Assembly (NCBI GenBank): GCA_011523545.1
Contig: WTGN01000101.1
Location: forward strand, 1-64,000
Direction: 5' to 3'
Source of the DNA: Chloroflexota bacterium
Lineage (GTDB): Bacteria; Chloroflexota; Anaerolineae; Aggregatilineales; Phototrophicaceae
Length of the DNA stretch: 64,000 bases
Positions 57,518 through 64,000 of this stretch are shown here, piece by piece. A program made the position numbers and the translations under genes. The number at the start of each line of letters is the position of its first letter. Positions within the stretch are counted from its first letter, which is position 1. Below the pieces are notes generated by a model that saw nothing but the letters and a program-made list of their open reading frames with translations, searched no databases and was not told the DNA's origin.

Positions 57518-59311
57518 TTACGCGGGCGCCGGCTGGCGGCGGCGGTGGTGCTCGGCGGCGATGGCGTCAAGCTGGGCTTGAATGCGTTCCGGTTCGTCGT
57601 TTTCCGCTAGCGTGCGCTGGCGGGCTTGCATGATCTCGCCGTGCAGCGCGCGGTTTTCGTCGCCCAGCTGCCGGATTCTGTTCCGCTTCATGGCCATCTC
57701 GCTGCGGTAGCGTTCCAGGATTTCGGGGATATCGTCGGCGCTATATGCCGGCATGCTGCGCTGCAGTTCGTGCTTGCGCTCAATCAGCCGCTTGCGCTCG
57801 CGCCGGCGTTCTTCGGCGCGCTGGCGGTCGGCGGCGGTCTCGACGCTTAGCGCGGTCGCCGGCCAGAGGATGTCGCCGCTGGCGGTGGTGATCGCGTCCT
57901 CGATAAAGGCCTGTACGCTGCGCCGGTCGTAGGGCGTGATCACCACATGCGGGTATTCCAGCGTCAATTTCACGGCTAAAGATGGCAGGCGGCGCGCTTT
58001 TGGTCCGGCGCTGCGATAGGGCGCTATGGCCTCCTCAAGGGCGGCGATATTGATGATCACATCAAGAGGCTGGCCTGGGTCGTCTGTGAGATTGTAGGCG
58101 TCAAGCGGCGCTTCATAGTTGCCGGTCGCTATGCTGAGGTCGGCGGGCTGGCCTGGCGGCGCGGCGCGGCATACCAGGCGGCATTCTTCGGCTTTCCTGA
58201 TCGGTTTCAAGGCATTCAGGATGGTTTCGGGATAGGCGCATAGCGCCGGCGCGGTCTCGCTGACCTGGGTGAAATACTCGACCTGTTCTTGCACCGGCTT
58301 GCCGTCTGTCGCCTGGATCGTGATCGTCAGATCGGGCAAAAAGAAAGATAGGCTGTGGCGCTCGCTGGGCATGGCGATTCCGATTGCCTCGCGTCCGCCA
58401 ATATGCGGCGTCAAGGTGGTGATCAGCTTCTTCAATGGTCTGGCCGGCAAAACGCGGGTGGCTTCCAGCGCTGGCGGCGCGGTCGCTGTGTCGGGTTCAT
58501 CGTCCGGCAGGCGGTCAAAGGTGTACAGCGTCTGGCTGAAGCGCGCGCTGCCATCGGTGGCGGCAAGCTCCAGGGCGTCGGGCGCGGCGATAAAGGCGAT
58601 TCCTTCCAGGATTGGCCGCCAGGGCTCGCGTCCGGCGCTGCTGATCGTCGTCCTGAGCATGTGATAAAGGGCGTCGGCGCTGATCTGGAAGTCGGGCGCG
58701 GCGGCGCGGTTGACCGGCGGGTATTCATCGGCGCTGTATCCTCTGAGGTTGAAGCGTCCGAAATAGTCTCGGATTCGCAGCGTGTGGGTTTCATCGGCGG
58801 GCGCTTCCATATACAGGGGGCTGCGTCCGTGCCCCGCGGCGTTGGCAGCGATCTCGTCCAGGGTGCGCGGGCAGATGCAGATTGCGCCGGCGCTGATGAT
58901 CTGGGCTTCGGCGGCCAGCGGGCTGCTCTCCAGGTGTTCTTCAAAGTCGGCCGGGGCTAGATCGTCGTAAGTGGCGGGTACGGTCTTGGTGATCGCCGTT
59001 TCTAGGTCGGTGTAGCTGATATGCAGGCCCTGCTGGTCGGATTCGAGCAGCGCGGTCGTCAATATAGGCAAAGGCGCGTTGCGCTGGTGGTTCCTGATGA
59101 TCGGTTTCAGCGCTGCTCTGAGCGCGGCCGGGTCAATTCTGGTCTGCAGCGCGGCGGATTCTTCCATCCAGTCGGGATTAAAGGCGCGGCGCTGGCCGTA
59201 CTGCTGGCGGTATTCCTCGGAAGTGAATTTCATGATGGGGTGGTCGGGCGGCGGCTGGTATGTGTGCATCCGCTCAAGGGCGTCTTTGGCGCTGACGCGC
59301 TGGTATGGCAT
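57518..59311 (-). CDS. Sliding-clamp-like (DnaN-type) protein with C-terminal coiled coil
   Basis: The product is 597 aa from ATG 59311 (set by leader repeat; the 59347 start lies in the leader). Residues ~80-112 (PLPILTTALLESDQQGLHIS, TDLETAI) match the first domain of DNA polymerase III beta. GRFNLRGYSADEYPP and the segment GREPWRPILEGIAFI with LAATDGSARFS (~244-285) match the second domain. The usual DnaN is ~370 residues; here ~100 extra residues at the end form a basic coiled coil (RQRAEERRRERKRLIERKHE). It would encircle DNA and tether a polymerase or nuclease. A clamp encoded by the mobile element implies autonomous replication. Confidence 0.65.
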   Translation of the reverse strand: MPYQRVSAKDALERMHTYQPPPDHPIMKFTSEEYRQQYGQRRAFNPDWMEESAALQTRIDPAALRAALKPIIRNHQRNAPLPILTTALLESDQQGLHISYTDLETAITKTVPATYDDLAPADFEEHLESSPLAAEAQIISAGAICICPRTLDEIAANAAGHGRSPLYMEAPADETHTLRIRDYFGRFNLRGYSADEYPPVNRAAAPDFQISADALYHMLRTTISSAGREPWRPILEGIAFIAAPDALELAATDGSARFSQTLYTFDRLPDDEPDTATAPPALEATRVLPARPLKKLITTLTPHIGGREAIGIAMPSERHSLSFFLPDLTITIQATDGKPVQEQVEYFTQVSETAPALCAYPETILNALKPIRKAEECRLVCRAAPPGQPADLSIATGNYEAPLDAYNLTDDPGQPLDVIINIAALEEAIAPYRSAGPKARRLPSLAVKLTLEYPHVVITPYDRRSVQAFIEDAITTASGDILWPATALSVETAADRQRAEERRRERKRLIERKHELQRSMPAYSADDIPEILERYRSEMAMKRNRIRQLGDENRALHGEIMQARQRTLAENDEPERIQAQLDAIAAEHHRRRQPAPA

Positions 59312-59366
59312 AGGCGGGTCTCCTTTCTCGCTGTGGCGATAGTTCACTTAGGCGAAGAGGCGATTT
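59312..59366 (-). promoter_or_regulatory. Leader repeat copy 1
   Basis: AAATCGCCTCTTCG (59366-59353), 11 bases, TATCGC, CAGCGAGAAAGGAG, then ATG 59311. It begins 38 bases after an intrinsic terminator, so it or its immediate surroundings must contain a promoter. Confidence 0.8.
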
Positions 59367-59403
59367 GACGGGGTCGCTCCTTTCTGCTAGGCTGCCTTCG
59401 CCC

Positions 59404-59426
59404 AAAAAGCCCGCGCTAGGCGGGCT
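59404..59426 (-). terminator. Intrinsic terminator, minus strand
   Basis: On the minus strand AGCCCGC (59426-59420), a 5-base loop and GCGGGCT (59414-59408) are followed by TTTT. It closes the three-gene unit 60223-59453 and separates it from the clamp gene. Confidence 0.75.
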
Positions 59427-59452
59427 TCGGGTCTCTGTGCGGCGCGGCGGGT

Positions 59453-59620
59453 CTAGTCCGCTGCGCCGTCTTCGTATAGGTCGCGCTTCAGCGTCCGGCT
59501 GATGCGCTGGTTCATGCGCTTGGCCTGGCTCGCGACGTGTTTGGCGTGATCGTCCATCTGCTGCAAGCGGCGGGCGATTTTGTTGGCGCGGCGCTGGTTC
59601 CTGCTCAGTTTCAAGATCAT
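59453..59620 (-). CDS. Small basic protein, 55 aa
   Basis: It begins MILKLSRNQRRANKIARRLQ and is helical and strongly basic, ending in LYEDGAAD. GGAGAAG precedes ATG 59620. A terminator follows its stop. A nucleic-acid-binding role is plausible from charge only. Confidence 0.55.
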   Translation of the reverse strand: MILKLSRNQRRANKIARRLQQMDDHAKHVASQAKRMNQRISRTLKRDLYEDGAAD

Positions 59621-59640
59621 TTTTGCTTCTCCTCTCGCGC

Positions 59641-59820
59641 TTATGAGGCGTTCAGGGCTAGATATCTGGCGATAAAACGGGCTTCCTCGTCCTCGTCCGT
59701 TTCCCAGTCGTCCGCGCCGGCGTCGTCATCGTAGAGTTCGATGATGTCGGGTTCAAAGTCGGGATCGTCGGGCGCGTCCTTCCAGTCGGCCTTAGCTGGA
59801 TAGTTCGGCGATTCGTTCAT
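59641..59820 (-). CDS. Small acidic protein, 59 aa
   Basis: The start is ATG 59820 (MNESPNYPAKADWKDAPDDP), inside the end of the upstream gene. A very acidic centre (DDDAGADDWETDEDEEAR) suggests a DNA-mimic or partner-binding protein. No family was recognised. It lies between a coiled-coil gene and a basic gene in one unit. Confidence 0.5.
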   Translation of the reverse strand: MNESPNYPAKADWKDAPDDPDFEPDIIELYDDDAGADDWETDEDEEARFIARYLALNAS

Positions 59821-60223
59821 TGATGGCGTCCAGTTCGGCCTGGTGTTCGGCCAGCTGGGCTTGGATGTCGGGATCATTGGCGCTTCGCTCCAGGGTGTCG
59901 GCCTGTTCCTGCAGTTCCGCGATTTCGCCCTGCAGGCGGCTGATCTCGGCCTGCTTGCCGGCGATTTTCTCGCGTTTGCTATTCAGGCTCTTGTCGGCTT
60001 TGGCGATGGCGCTGGCTTGCTTCTTGCGGGCGCGCTTGATCTTCTTCATCAGGGCAAGCTGGCGGGTGACAAGCTCAATGTCGTCCATCTCGGCGAAGTT
60101 GTAGACAACTTCCGGCTGGCTGTCCGGCCTTTCGTCCGGCGCGGCGGTCTCGATCGCGTCCATGGCGGCGGCTTCGGGGCCGTCTCCGTTGGCGCTGATC
60201 TGGGCGGTTTCTATTGTGGGCAT
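59792..60223 (-). CDS. Coiled-coil protein, 143 aa
   Basis: The N-terminal ~50 residues are acidic and flexible. Residues ~55-140 form a continuous heptad-like coil (KREKIAGKQAEISRLQGEIA, then ELQEQADTLERSA). It is the first gene of the leftward unit, 60 bases downstream of a consensus promoter. It may be a scaffold or accessory protein of the element's replication set; nothing more specific can be said. Confidence 0.6.
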   Translation of the reverse strand: MPTIETAQISANGDGPEAAAMDAIETAAPDERPDSQPEVVYNFAEMDDIELVTRQLALMKKIKRARKKQASAIAKADKSLNSKREKIAGKQAEISRLQGEIAELQEQADTLERSANDPDIQAQLAEHQAELDAINERIAELSS

Positions 60224-60282
60224 AATGGCGTCTCCTCTCCCTATGCGGTCGCGCTGGCGGGATATCCGCCAGTTGGTGGGAG

Positions 60283-60311
60283 ATACTAGCAGAAAAGCTA
60301 GCCTATGTCAA
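60283..60311 (-). promoter_or_regulatory. Consensus sigma-70-type promoter, leftward
   Basis: On the minus strand TTGACA (60311-60306), 17 bases and TAGTAT (60288-60283). It drives the gene at 60223. A CTAGC/GCTAG inverted repeat lies across the spacer and could be an operator; GTCAAA.GC words recur at ~60307 and ~60328. Confidence 0.7.
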
Positions 60312-60584
60312 ATGCCAGTCTGAGCAAGTCAAAGGCATATAATGCCGGCTTCCAGGGTCGCGTCCGGCTCTCGCCCGGCCGGTTGCGGCCGCTTAGATGT
60401 GCGTCTTAACAATCGGGAAATCGTGTACTGACGCGGCTTGGCGGCGTCAGAAAGGGGCGCGGCGGCGTGTAGGCGATTGGCCGATCGCGGCGCGGGCGGG
60501 GCCGCTGAGAAGCCGCATAGGGGCTTGGGCAATTTTTTTCTCACACTGAGGATATTATTTCACACAGTATCCGTAAGCTTGCCA

Positions 60585-60613
60585 TTGACATAGACTGAAC
60601 CCTGTGATATCCT
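60585..60613 (+). promoter_or_regulatory. Consensus sigma-70-type promoter, integrase
   Basis: TTGACA (60585-60590), 17 bases and TATCCT (60608-60613), 30 bases before the integrase start with a GGAAGGAG ribosome site between. Confidence 0.7.
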
Positions 60614-60642
60614 GGCGCAGGCTGAGAGGAAGGAGCTGCTGG

Positions 60643-61680
60643 ATGGGGATTATTAAGCACAATGGAAATAGCGAGAGCGCGCTGGAGGCCGCCCTGGCGG
60701 AAAAGCGGAAAGAAACGGTGGGGCGCTGGCTGAACGCGGACTTTGAGGAATGGACGGAGGCCGTTTTGCGCGACAATAAATTGAGCGAGCGCTCGCTGCG
60801 GATATACCGGCGGACCTACGAGCGCTGGGCCGCTTTTTGTGAAGCGGACCCGGACATCGAGTCGCCCAAGATGCTGACCCTGGAGAATATTGACCGCTTC
60901 ATCAGCGCGCAGACTTGCGGCCTGCAGACGAAATACTTCATGCTATGCCACATGGCGCGGCTGCTGAGCTGGGCGGGCGGCCTGCTGCGCGGTTATGAGA
61001 TTGAAATGGCGCGGCTGAAGAAGCGGCGGGAGGGCCTGCTCAAGCAGGTGCGGCGCCTGAAGGTCAAGCACAGCGACAAGGGCAAGCTCAGCCCGGCGCA
61101 GATCGCGGCGCTGCTGACGGCCTGGGACGGCGAGGGGACTTATATCGGCGCGCGGAACGCCGTGCTCATTCACCTGATGGTGTATACCGGCTTGCGCCGC
61201 TCGGAATTGGCGGCGCTTCGCTGGGAGGATGTTTTCCGGATCAACGAGGAGTGCGTCATCCGGGTGGCGAAGGGCAAAGGCGGCGTAGAGCGGGAGGTGC
61301 TGGTCTTTGATCCATCGCCGCGCACGCTGGAATTGATGGCGGGCTTGCAGCGGATGCAGTGGTGGGGCGAGCGCCGCTTCATCTTCACCGCCGCTGGCCG
61401 GGACAGGCATATACACGAAAATCAGGTGGCGAACATTCTGAGCCAGACGGTGGAGCGGGCGCGCGCGGCGGGAGTCGGGATGCCGGACCTGACGCCGCAC
61501 GACCTGCGCTCGGAGTTCGCGACGATCGCCAACCGCAGCGGTGTGGAATTGTTGAGCATCAAGGAGCAGCTGGGCCACGAGAATCTGCAGACAACGCAGG
61601 ACTACTTCAAAATTGAAGCGGCTGCCGAACGCCGCGACCGCAGCCGTTTCCCTGATCTGGCGGCGCGCCGCGAAGAATAG
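60643..61680 (+). CDS. Tyrosine recombinase / integrase
   Basis: The product is 345 aa from ATG 60643, chosen for GGAAGGAG nine bases upstream; the 60604 start overlaps the promoter. Core-binding domain ~40-125. Catalytic residues: Arg185 (TGLRRSEL), Lys212 (KGKGG), His286/Arg289 (PHDLRS), His312 (LGHEN), Tyr321 (TQDYF). All are present. It is clearly different from the integrase at 6348, so two separate elements with their own recombinases are combined here. It is divergent from the gene array. Confidence 0.87.
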   Translation: MGIIKHNGNSESALEAALAEKRKETVGRWLNADFEEWTEAVLRDNKLSERSLRIYRRTYERWAAFCEADPDIESPKMLTLENIDRFISAQTCGLQTKYFMLCHMARLLSWAGGLLRGYEIEMARLKKRREGLLKQVRRLKVKHSDKGKLSPAQIAALLTAWDGEGTYIGARNAVLIHLMVYTGLRRSELAALRWEDVFRINEECVIRVAKGKGGVEREVLVFDPSPRTLELMAGLQRMQWWGERRFIFTAAGRDRHIHENQVANILSQTVERARAAGVGMPDLTPHDLRSEFATIANRSGVELLSIKEQLGHENLQTTQDYFKIEAAAERRDRSRFPDLAARREE

Positions 61681-61720
61681 CGCGCGCCCGCCATACCGTC
61701 ATATAGTCGGAGAAGATCTT

Positions 61721-62341
61721 ATGCAATCCGGGGACCTGGTCTCAGTTGTGCAGTTCAACGGCTACCGCTTCGAGGATGTATTTCTGTCGCAGGCGCTTAG
61801 AATCCAGAACTTTATCGAGTTGGGCGCCTGGTTCGCCCGTTATTTCGGCGTCCCCGTGAGCCGCCAGGCGATTCACTATCACGCCGTCTCTTATGGCATA
61901 CAGGAGGTCTATGTCGATTACCGGGAATACGCCCGGCTGGCGCAGAAGTACGGCTTCCAGCCGATGCTGCGGGAGCGCCGTTACGAGATGGTCTGGCACC
62001 CGCTGGTTCACGGCGATCTGGACTGGCGGGTCTGCGAAGATGACCGGGCTGAGCTGCGGCGCTGCGTCTTTGGCGCGCTGCTGCAGCACCAGTCGGTGGA
62101 CCGGGCCCTGGAGCGCCTGCTGCAGGTCGAACACTTGCCGGTCATAAAGCGAAAGCGGCTGACCTATTTGAAGGCGAGGATGACGATAGCGCGGGTCCAG
62201 GTCGACCACGGTGAATATATTTATCTGGCGGACAAGTTCGGCTTTGAACCGGCGCCCCACAAGGATGCCTTCCGGCCGCTTGTTTGGGATGAGGCAAGGC
62301 ACAATCCGGGGGTGTGGAAGAAGCGGCTTGGCCTTCGATGA
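61721..62341 (+). CDS. Hypothetical protein, 206 aa
   Basis: ATG 61721 is chosen because GGAG lies upstream; an earlier in-frame ATG at 61613 lies within the integrase. A compact, aromatic-rich protein (QALRIQNFIELGAWFARYFG; VDYREYARLAQKYGF; WDEARHNPGVWKKRLGLR) with two repeats of a Tyr-x-x-Leu-A-x-K-[YF]-GF pattern (residues ~66 and ~172), which suggests an internal duplication. No family was recognised. It directly follows the integrase and is followed by the tandem repeat array. Confidence 0.55.
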   Translation: MQSGDLVSVVQFNGYRFEDVFLSQALRIQNFIELGAWFARYFGVPVSRQAIHYHAVSYGIQEVYVDYREYARLAQKYGFQPMLRERRYEMVWHPLVHGDLDWRVCEDDRAELRRCVFGALLQHQSVDRALERLLQVEHLPVIKRKRLTYLKARMTIARVQVDHGEYIYLADKFGFEPAPHKDAFRPLVWDEARHNPGVWKKRLGLR

Positions 62342-62351
62342 CCGCTCCCCG

Positions 62352-62755
62352 AAACTGTCCCACTTAAGCATTTGTCCTTTAGTAGTGCGGAATCTGGCGG
62401 GGGCGCGCCGGCCACTTCAGACTCGACGATGGCGCACCGGCCGGCTTTGGCAAACTGTCCCACTTAAGCATTTGCTCTTTAATACTTGCGGAATCCGGCA
62501 GCGGCGCGCCAGTCATTTCAGGCCTGGCGATGGCGCACCTGGCGGCTTTCGCAAACTGTCACACTTAAGTATTTGTCCTTTAGTACTTGCGGAATCCGAC
62601 AGCGGCGCGCCGGACCGTTCAGGCTCGACAACGGGCGCGGCCCGGCAGTTCTCGCAAACTGTCCCACTTAAGCATTTGCTCTTTAGTACTGGCGGAATCC
62701 GATAGCGACGCCCCGACCATTCCACGCCCGACATCGGACGCGCCGCGAAGGCACA
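62352..62755. repeat. Four-copy tandem repeat of ~100 bp
   Basis: Units start at 62352, 62452, 62553 and 62656. Each contains AAACTGTCCCACTTAAG, then ATTTG, CTTTAGTACT and GCGGAATC, followed by a more variable GC-rich half. One copy has CACACTTAAGTA in place of CCACTTAAGCA. The first half is the most conserved part, as expected for a protein-binding site. It lies just after the integrase-linked gene. Confidence 0.8.
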
Positions 62756-63549
62756 GGCGAGCACCGCGGAAGCGGAAGTGGGGGACTGGGAAGTGGCAGC
62801 GGCGGGGACGCAGCGGAACGCCCTGGTGCCGGATCAAACCTACGATGTGACCCACATAGCGCGCATTTGATCAAGCGCTACGATGCCTGGGAGATTCATC
62901 CCGAAGTGTTCGACGCGCATTCCTAGCTTTACGCCGTCTTACCTGTGCGTCTTTGGTGCCAGGCTGGCTTTCGCCTAGATCACGGGAAGCGCTGGGCAAA
63001 GCAAGAGAACATCGCCTGATTGGAAGAATGCTCAGATCGGTATGTCTGCCGCGTTATTGATTTCTTTCGTGAAGAGAGATTTATTCACTTCGAGGGCTAT
63101 CACAGTAGCGGCACTGAGAAGTGGTCGTTCCCCGATATTGGAGTTGCCGACAAACTACCTTTTCGCCCTGCGGAGTCGGCGCCCTCCCACGTACGCTGAC
63201 TCGTAGACTACGTCGCTTCTGTGGTTCTGCCGCCGCCGTCAACACCAAAGCAACCAGCGCTTCGAATGCCAGATCGAGAAAACGCCATCTTATGCAGAGC
63301 TGCCTGCCAGAGCGATGCAGCGCCAGGCAGACAGCGCGCTTTTTGCGTAGTGGCTCCGGACAAGGACCGCGGTTAATTAGTAAGATCAGCGTTAGAAACG
63401 CGTATGACTTTTCCAATACGAGTACATATAGTCGCGTTTGAATAGAACTCACGTTCTAGTCTCTGAAAGTATCTTTGAACAGAGACGGAGAAAGGACCGA
63501 CCAGTGAACGATATCCGGCGAGTGGATTGAGGAAGCTCGCCTAAGAAGG
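62756..63549. other. About 800 bases without a secure gene
   Basis: A short plus-strand frame (about 62715-62870) reads VGDWEVAAAGTQRNALVPDQ and ends at TGA, and might be the tail of a broken gene. Frames around 63081-63452 on both strands are mutual shadows. Nothing else was supported. Confidence 0.35.
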
Positions 63550-63594
63550 GCGCCGTGCGGACCGGCTTGTGACAGGGCAAAGTCCGCACGGCGC
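63550..63594. promoter_or_regulatory. 13-bp perfect inverted repeat upstream of the final gene
   Basis: GCGCCGTGCGGAC (63550-63562) and its exact complement (63582-63594) with a 19-base loop. No T-run follows. It may be a terminator for upstream transcription, or an RNA stem in the leader of the phage-like gene. Confidence 0.55.
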
Positions 63595-63608
63595 ATTCAC
63601 AGACCTGC

Positions 63609-63638
63609 TTGATGTAAAGCAGGGCAAGTCCATTATAC
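63609..63638 (+). promoter_or_regulatory. Possible promoter of the last gene
   Basis: TTGATG (63609-63614), 18 bases and TTATAC (63633-63638). The spacing is acceptable and the match moderate; it lies 40 bases before the start codon. Confidence 0.4.
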
Positions 63639-63678
63639 GCAAGAGTGCGACAGAAGTCGAAAGAAGGAGAAGAAGGTA

Positions 63679-64000
63679 TGGCTTGGACAACACCCAAGAC
63701 CGATTGGGAGACCGGCGAGTTGGTGGCCGCCAGCGATATGAATGCCATTGGCGAGAACCTGGCGGCGTTAAAGAACCCAGCTACGGCGGTCTACACGGTG
63801 CCGGAGGATATTACCGATTCGTCACGTAACAACTTCGCGGATGTCGGTAGCAATTTCAACTTGACGCTAATCACCGCCGGTGGAGATGTCATGATTCATT
63901 TTCACGGGAGACTGACTTATGCCGCTAGTCGATATGATGTAGAGGTCGATGGAAGCCGAATAGGCGATCCAGACAATGGTATCTGGCGGTCTCATGACGA
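63679..64000 (+). CDS. Phage-like tail/fibre protein, 5' part
   Basis: ATG 63679 follows GGAGAAGAAGG. The visible 107 residues begin MAWTTPKTDWETGELVAASD and continue with MNAIGENLAALK, an opening common to phage tail-fibre or baseplate-associated structural proteins. A beta-rich stretch follows, and the gene runs off the right edge. With the phage-like late genes at the left edge, this frames the window with phage material. Confidence 0.6.

Noticed and set aside
57430..57570. Upstream extension of the 134-aa gene (start at 57570) and similar extensions containing YRHSEKG-like peptides
   Set aside because: These residues are translations of the repeated leader itself, which ends in a ribosome site just before the downstream ATG.
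54206..59366. CRISPR-like reading of the repeated leader
   Set aside because: Copies are separated by whole genes and are positioned at start codons.
62352..62755. CRISPR array or integron attC array
   Set aside because: Repeats are ~100 bp with partly conserved interiors, not short repeats with unique spacers, and lack the inverse-core pairing of attC sites. No cas genes or integron integrase features were seen.

Overview
The window is GC-rich, mosaic bacterial DNA, about 64 kb. The gene complement suggests a Chloroflexota-like genome: a family-5 peptide-type ABC transporter with a fused double ATPase beside a sulfatase, DUF433/PIN-like modules, a GC-rich palindromic repeat, and DISARM. That placement is an inference from gene types, not from a marker gene. 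No rRNA, tRNA or CRISPR array was seen.

Layout. 0-1.9 kb holds phage-like late genes: a C-terminal fragment, a frameshifted small gene, a holin-like protein and an M23 peptidase. 2.7-35.4 kb is a defence island. It contains a STAND-type NTPase with a nuclease-like N-terminus, a tyrosine integrase and two HNH genes. It also has a divergent six-gene locus at 8.3-14.9 kb. Leftward are a metallo-beta-lactamase-fold protein, an E2-E1-JAB triple fusion and a patatin phospholipase. Rightward are a sigma factor, a 150-aa protein and an ImmA/IrrE protease. A class 1 DISARM locus (drmD, drmMI, drmA, drmB, with no drmC seen) follows at 18.3-31.2 kb, then an unknown gene and a large membrane protein. 35.7-41.9 kb is a plasmid-like backbone: ParA, a small partner, a TOPRIM primase-like protein and a ParB-like protein, with a decayed RuvC-like gene. 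42.2-51.1 kb looks like ordinary chromosome, a peptide-type ABC importer operon with a sulfatase and an amidohydrolase. 51.3-53.4 kb carries toxin-antitoxin-type genes with a duplication and a frameshifted RelE-like toxin. 53.4-62.8 kb is a second mobile element: small leftward genes each preceded by a nearly identical 50-base leader, a sliding-clamp-like protein, an integrase and a four-copy ~100-bp tandem repeat. The window ends inside another phage-like structural gene.

The most interesting locus is at 8.3-14.9 kb. The 170-bp divergent intergenic region holds two inverted copies of one 40-base element. Three blocks (GGC-W-CGAAA, TCGGTAT, ATAGAGGG) are identical with identical spacing, and one copy faces each operon. 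The simplest reading is that the sigma factor encoded there drives both operons. The ImmA/IrrE protease and the 150-aa protein would then act as its sensor and release circuit, and the ubiquitin-like conjugation genes and phospholipase would be the output. The second striking structure is the repeated gene leader of the 53-60 kb element, a bipartite motif with a constant 11-base spacer in eight copies.
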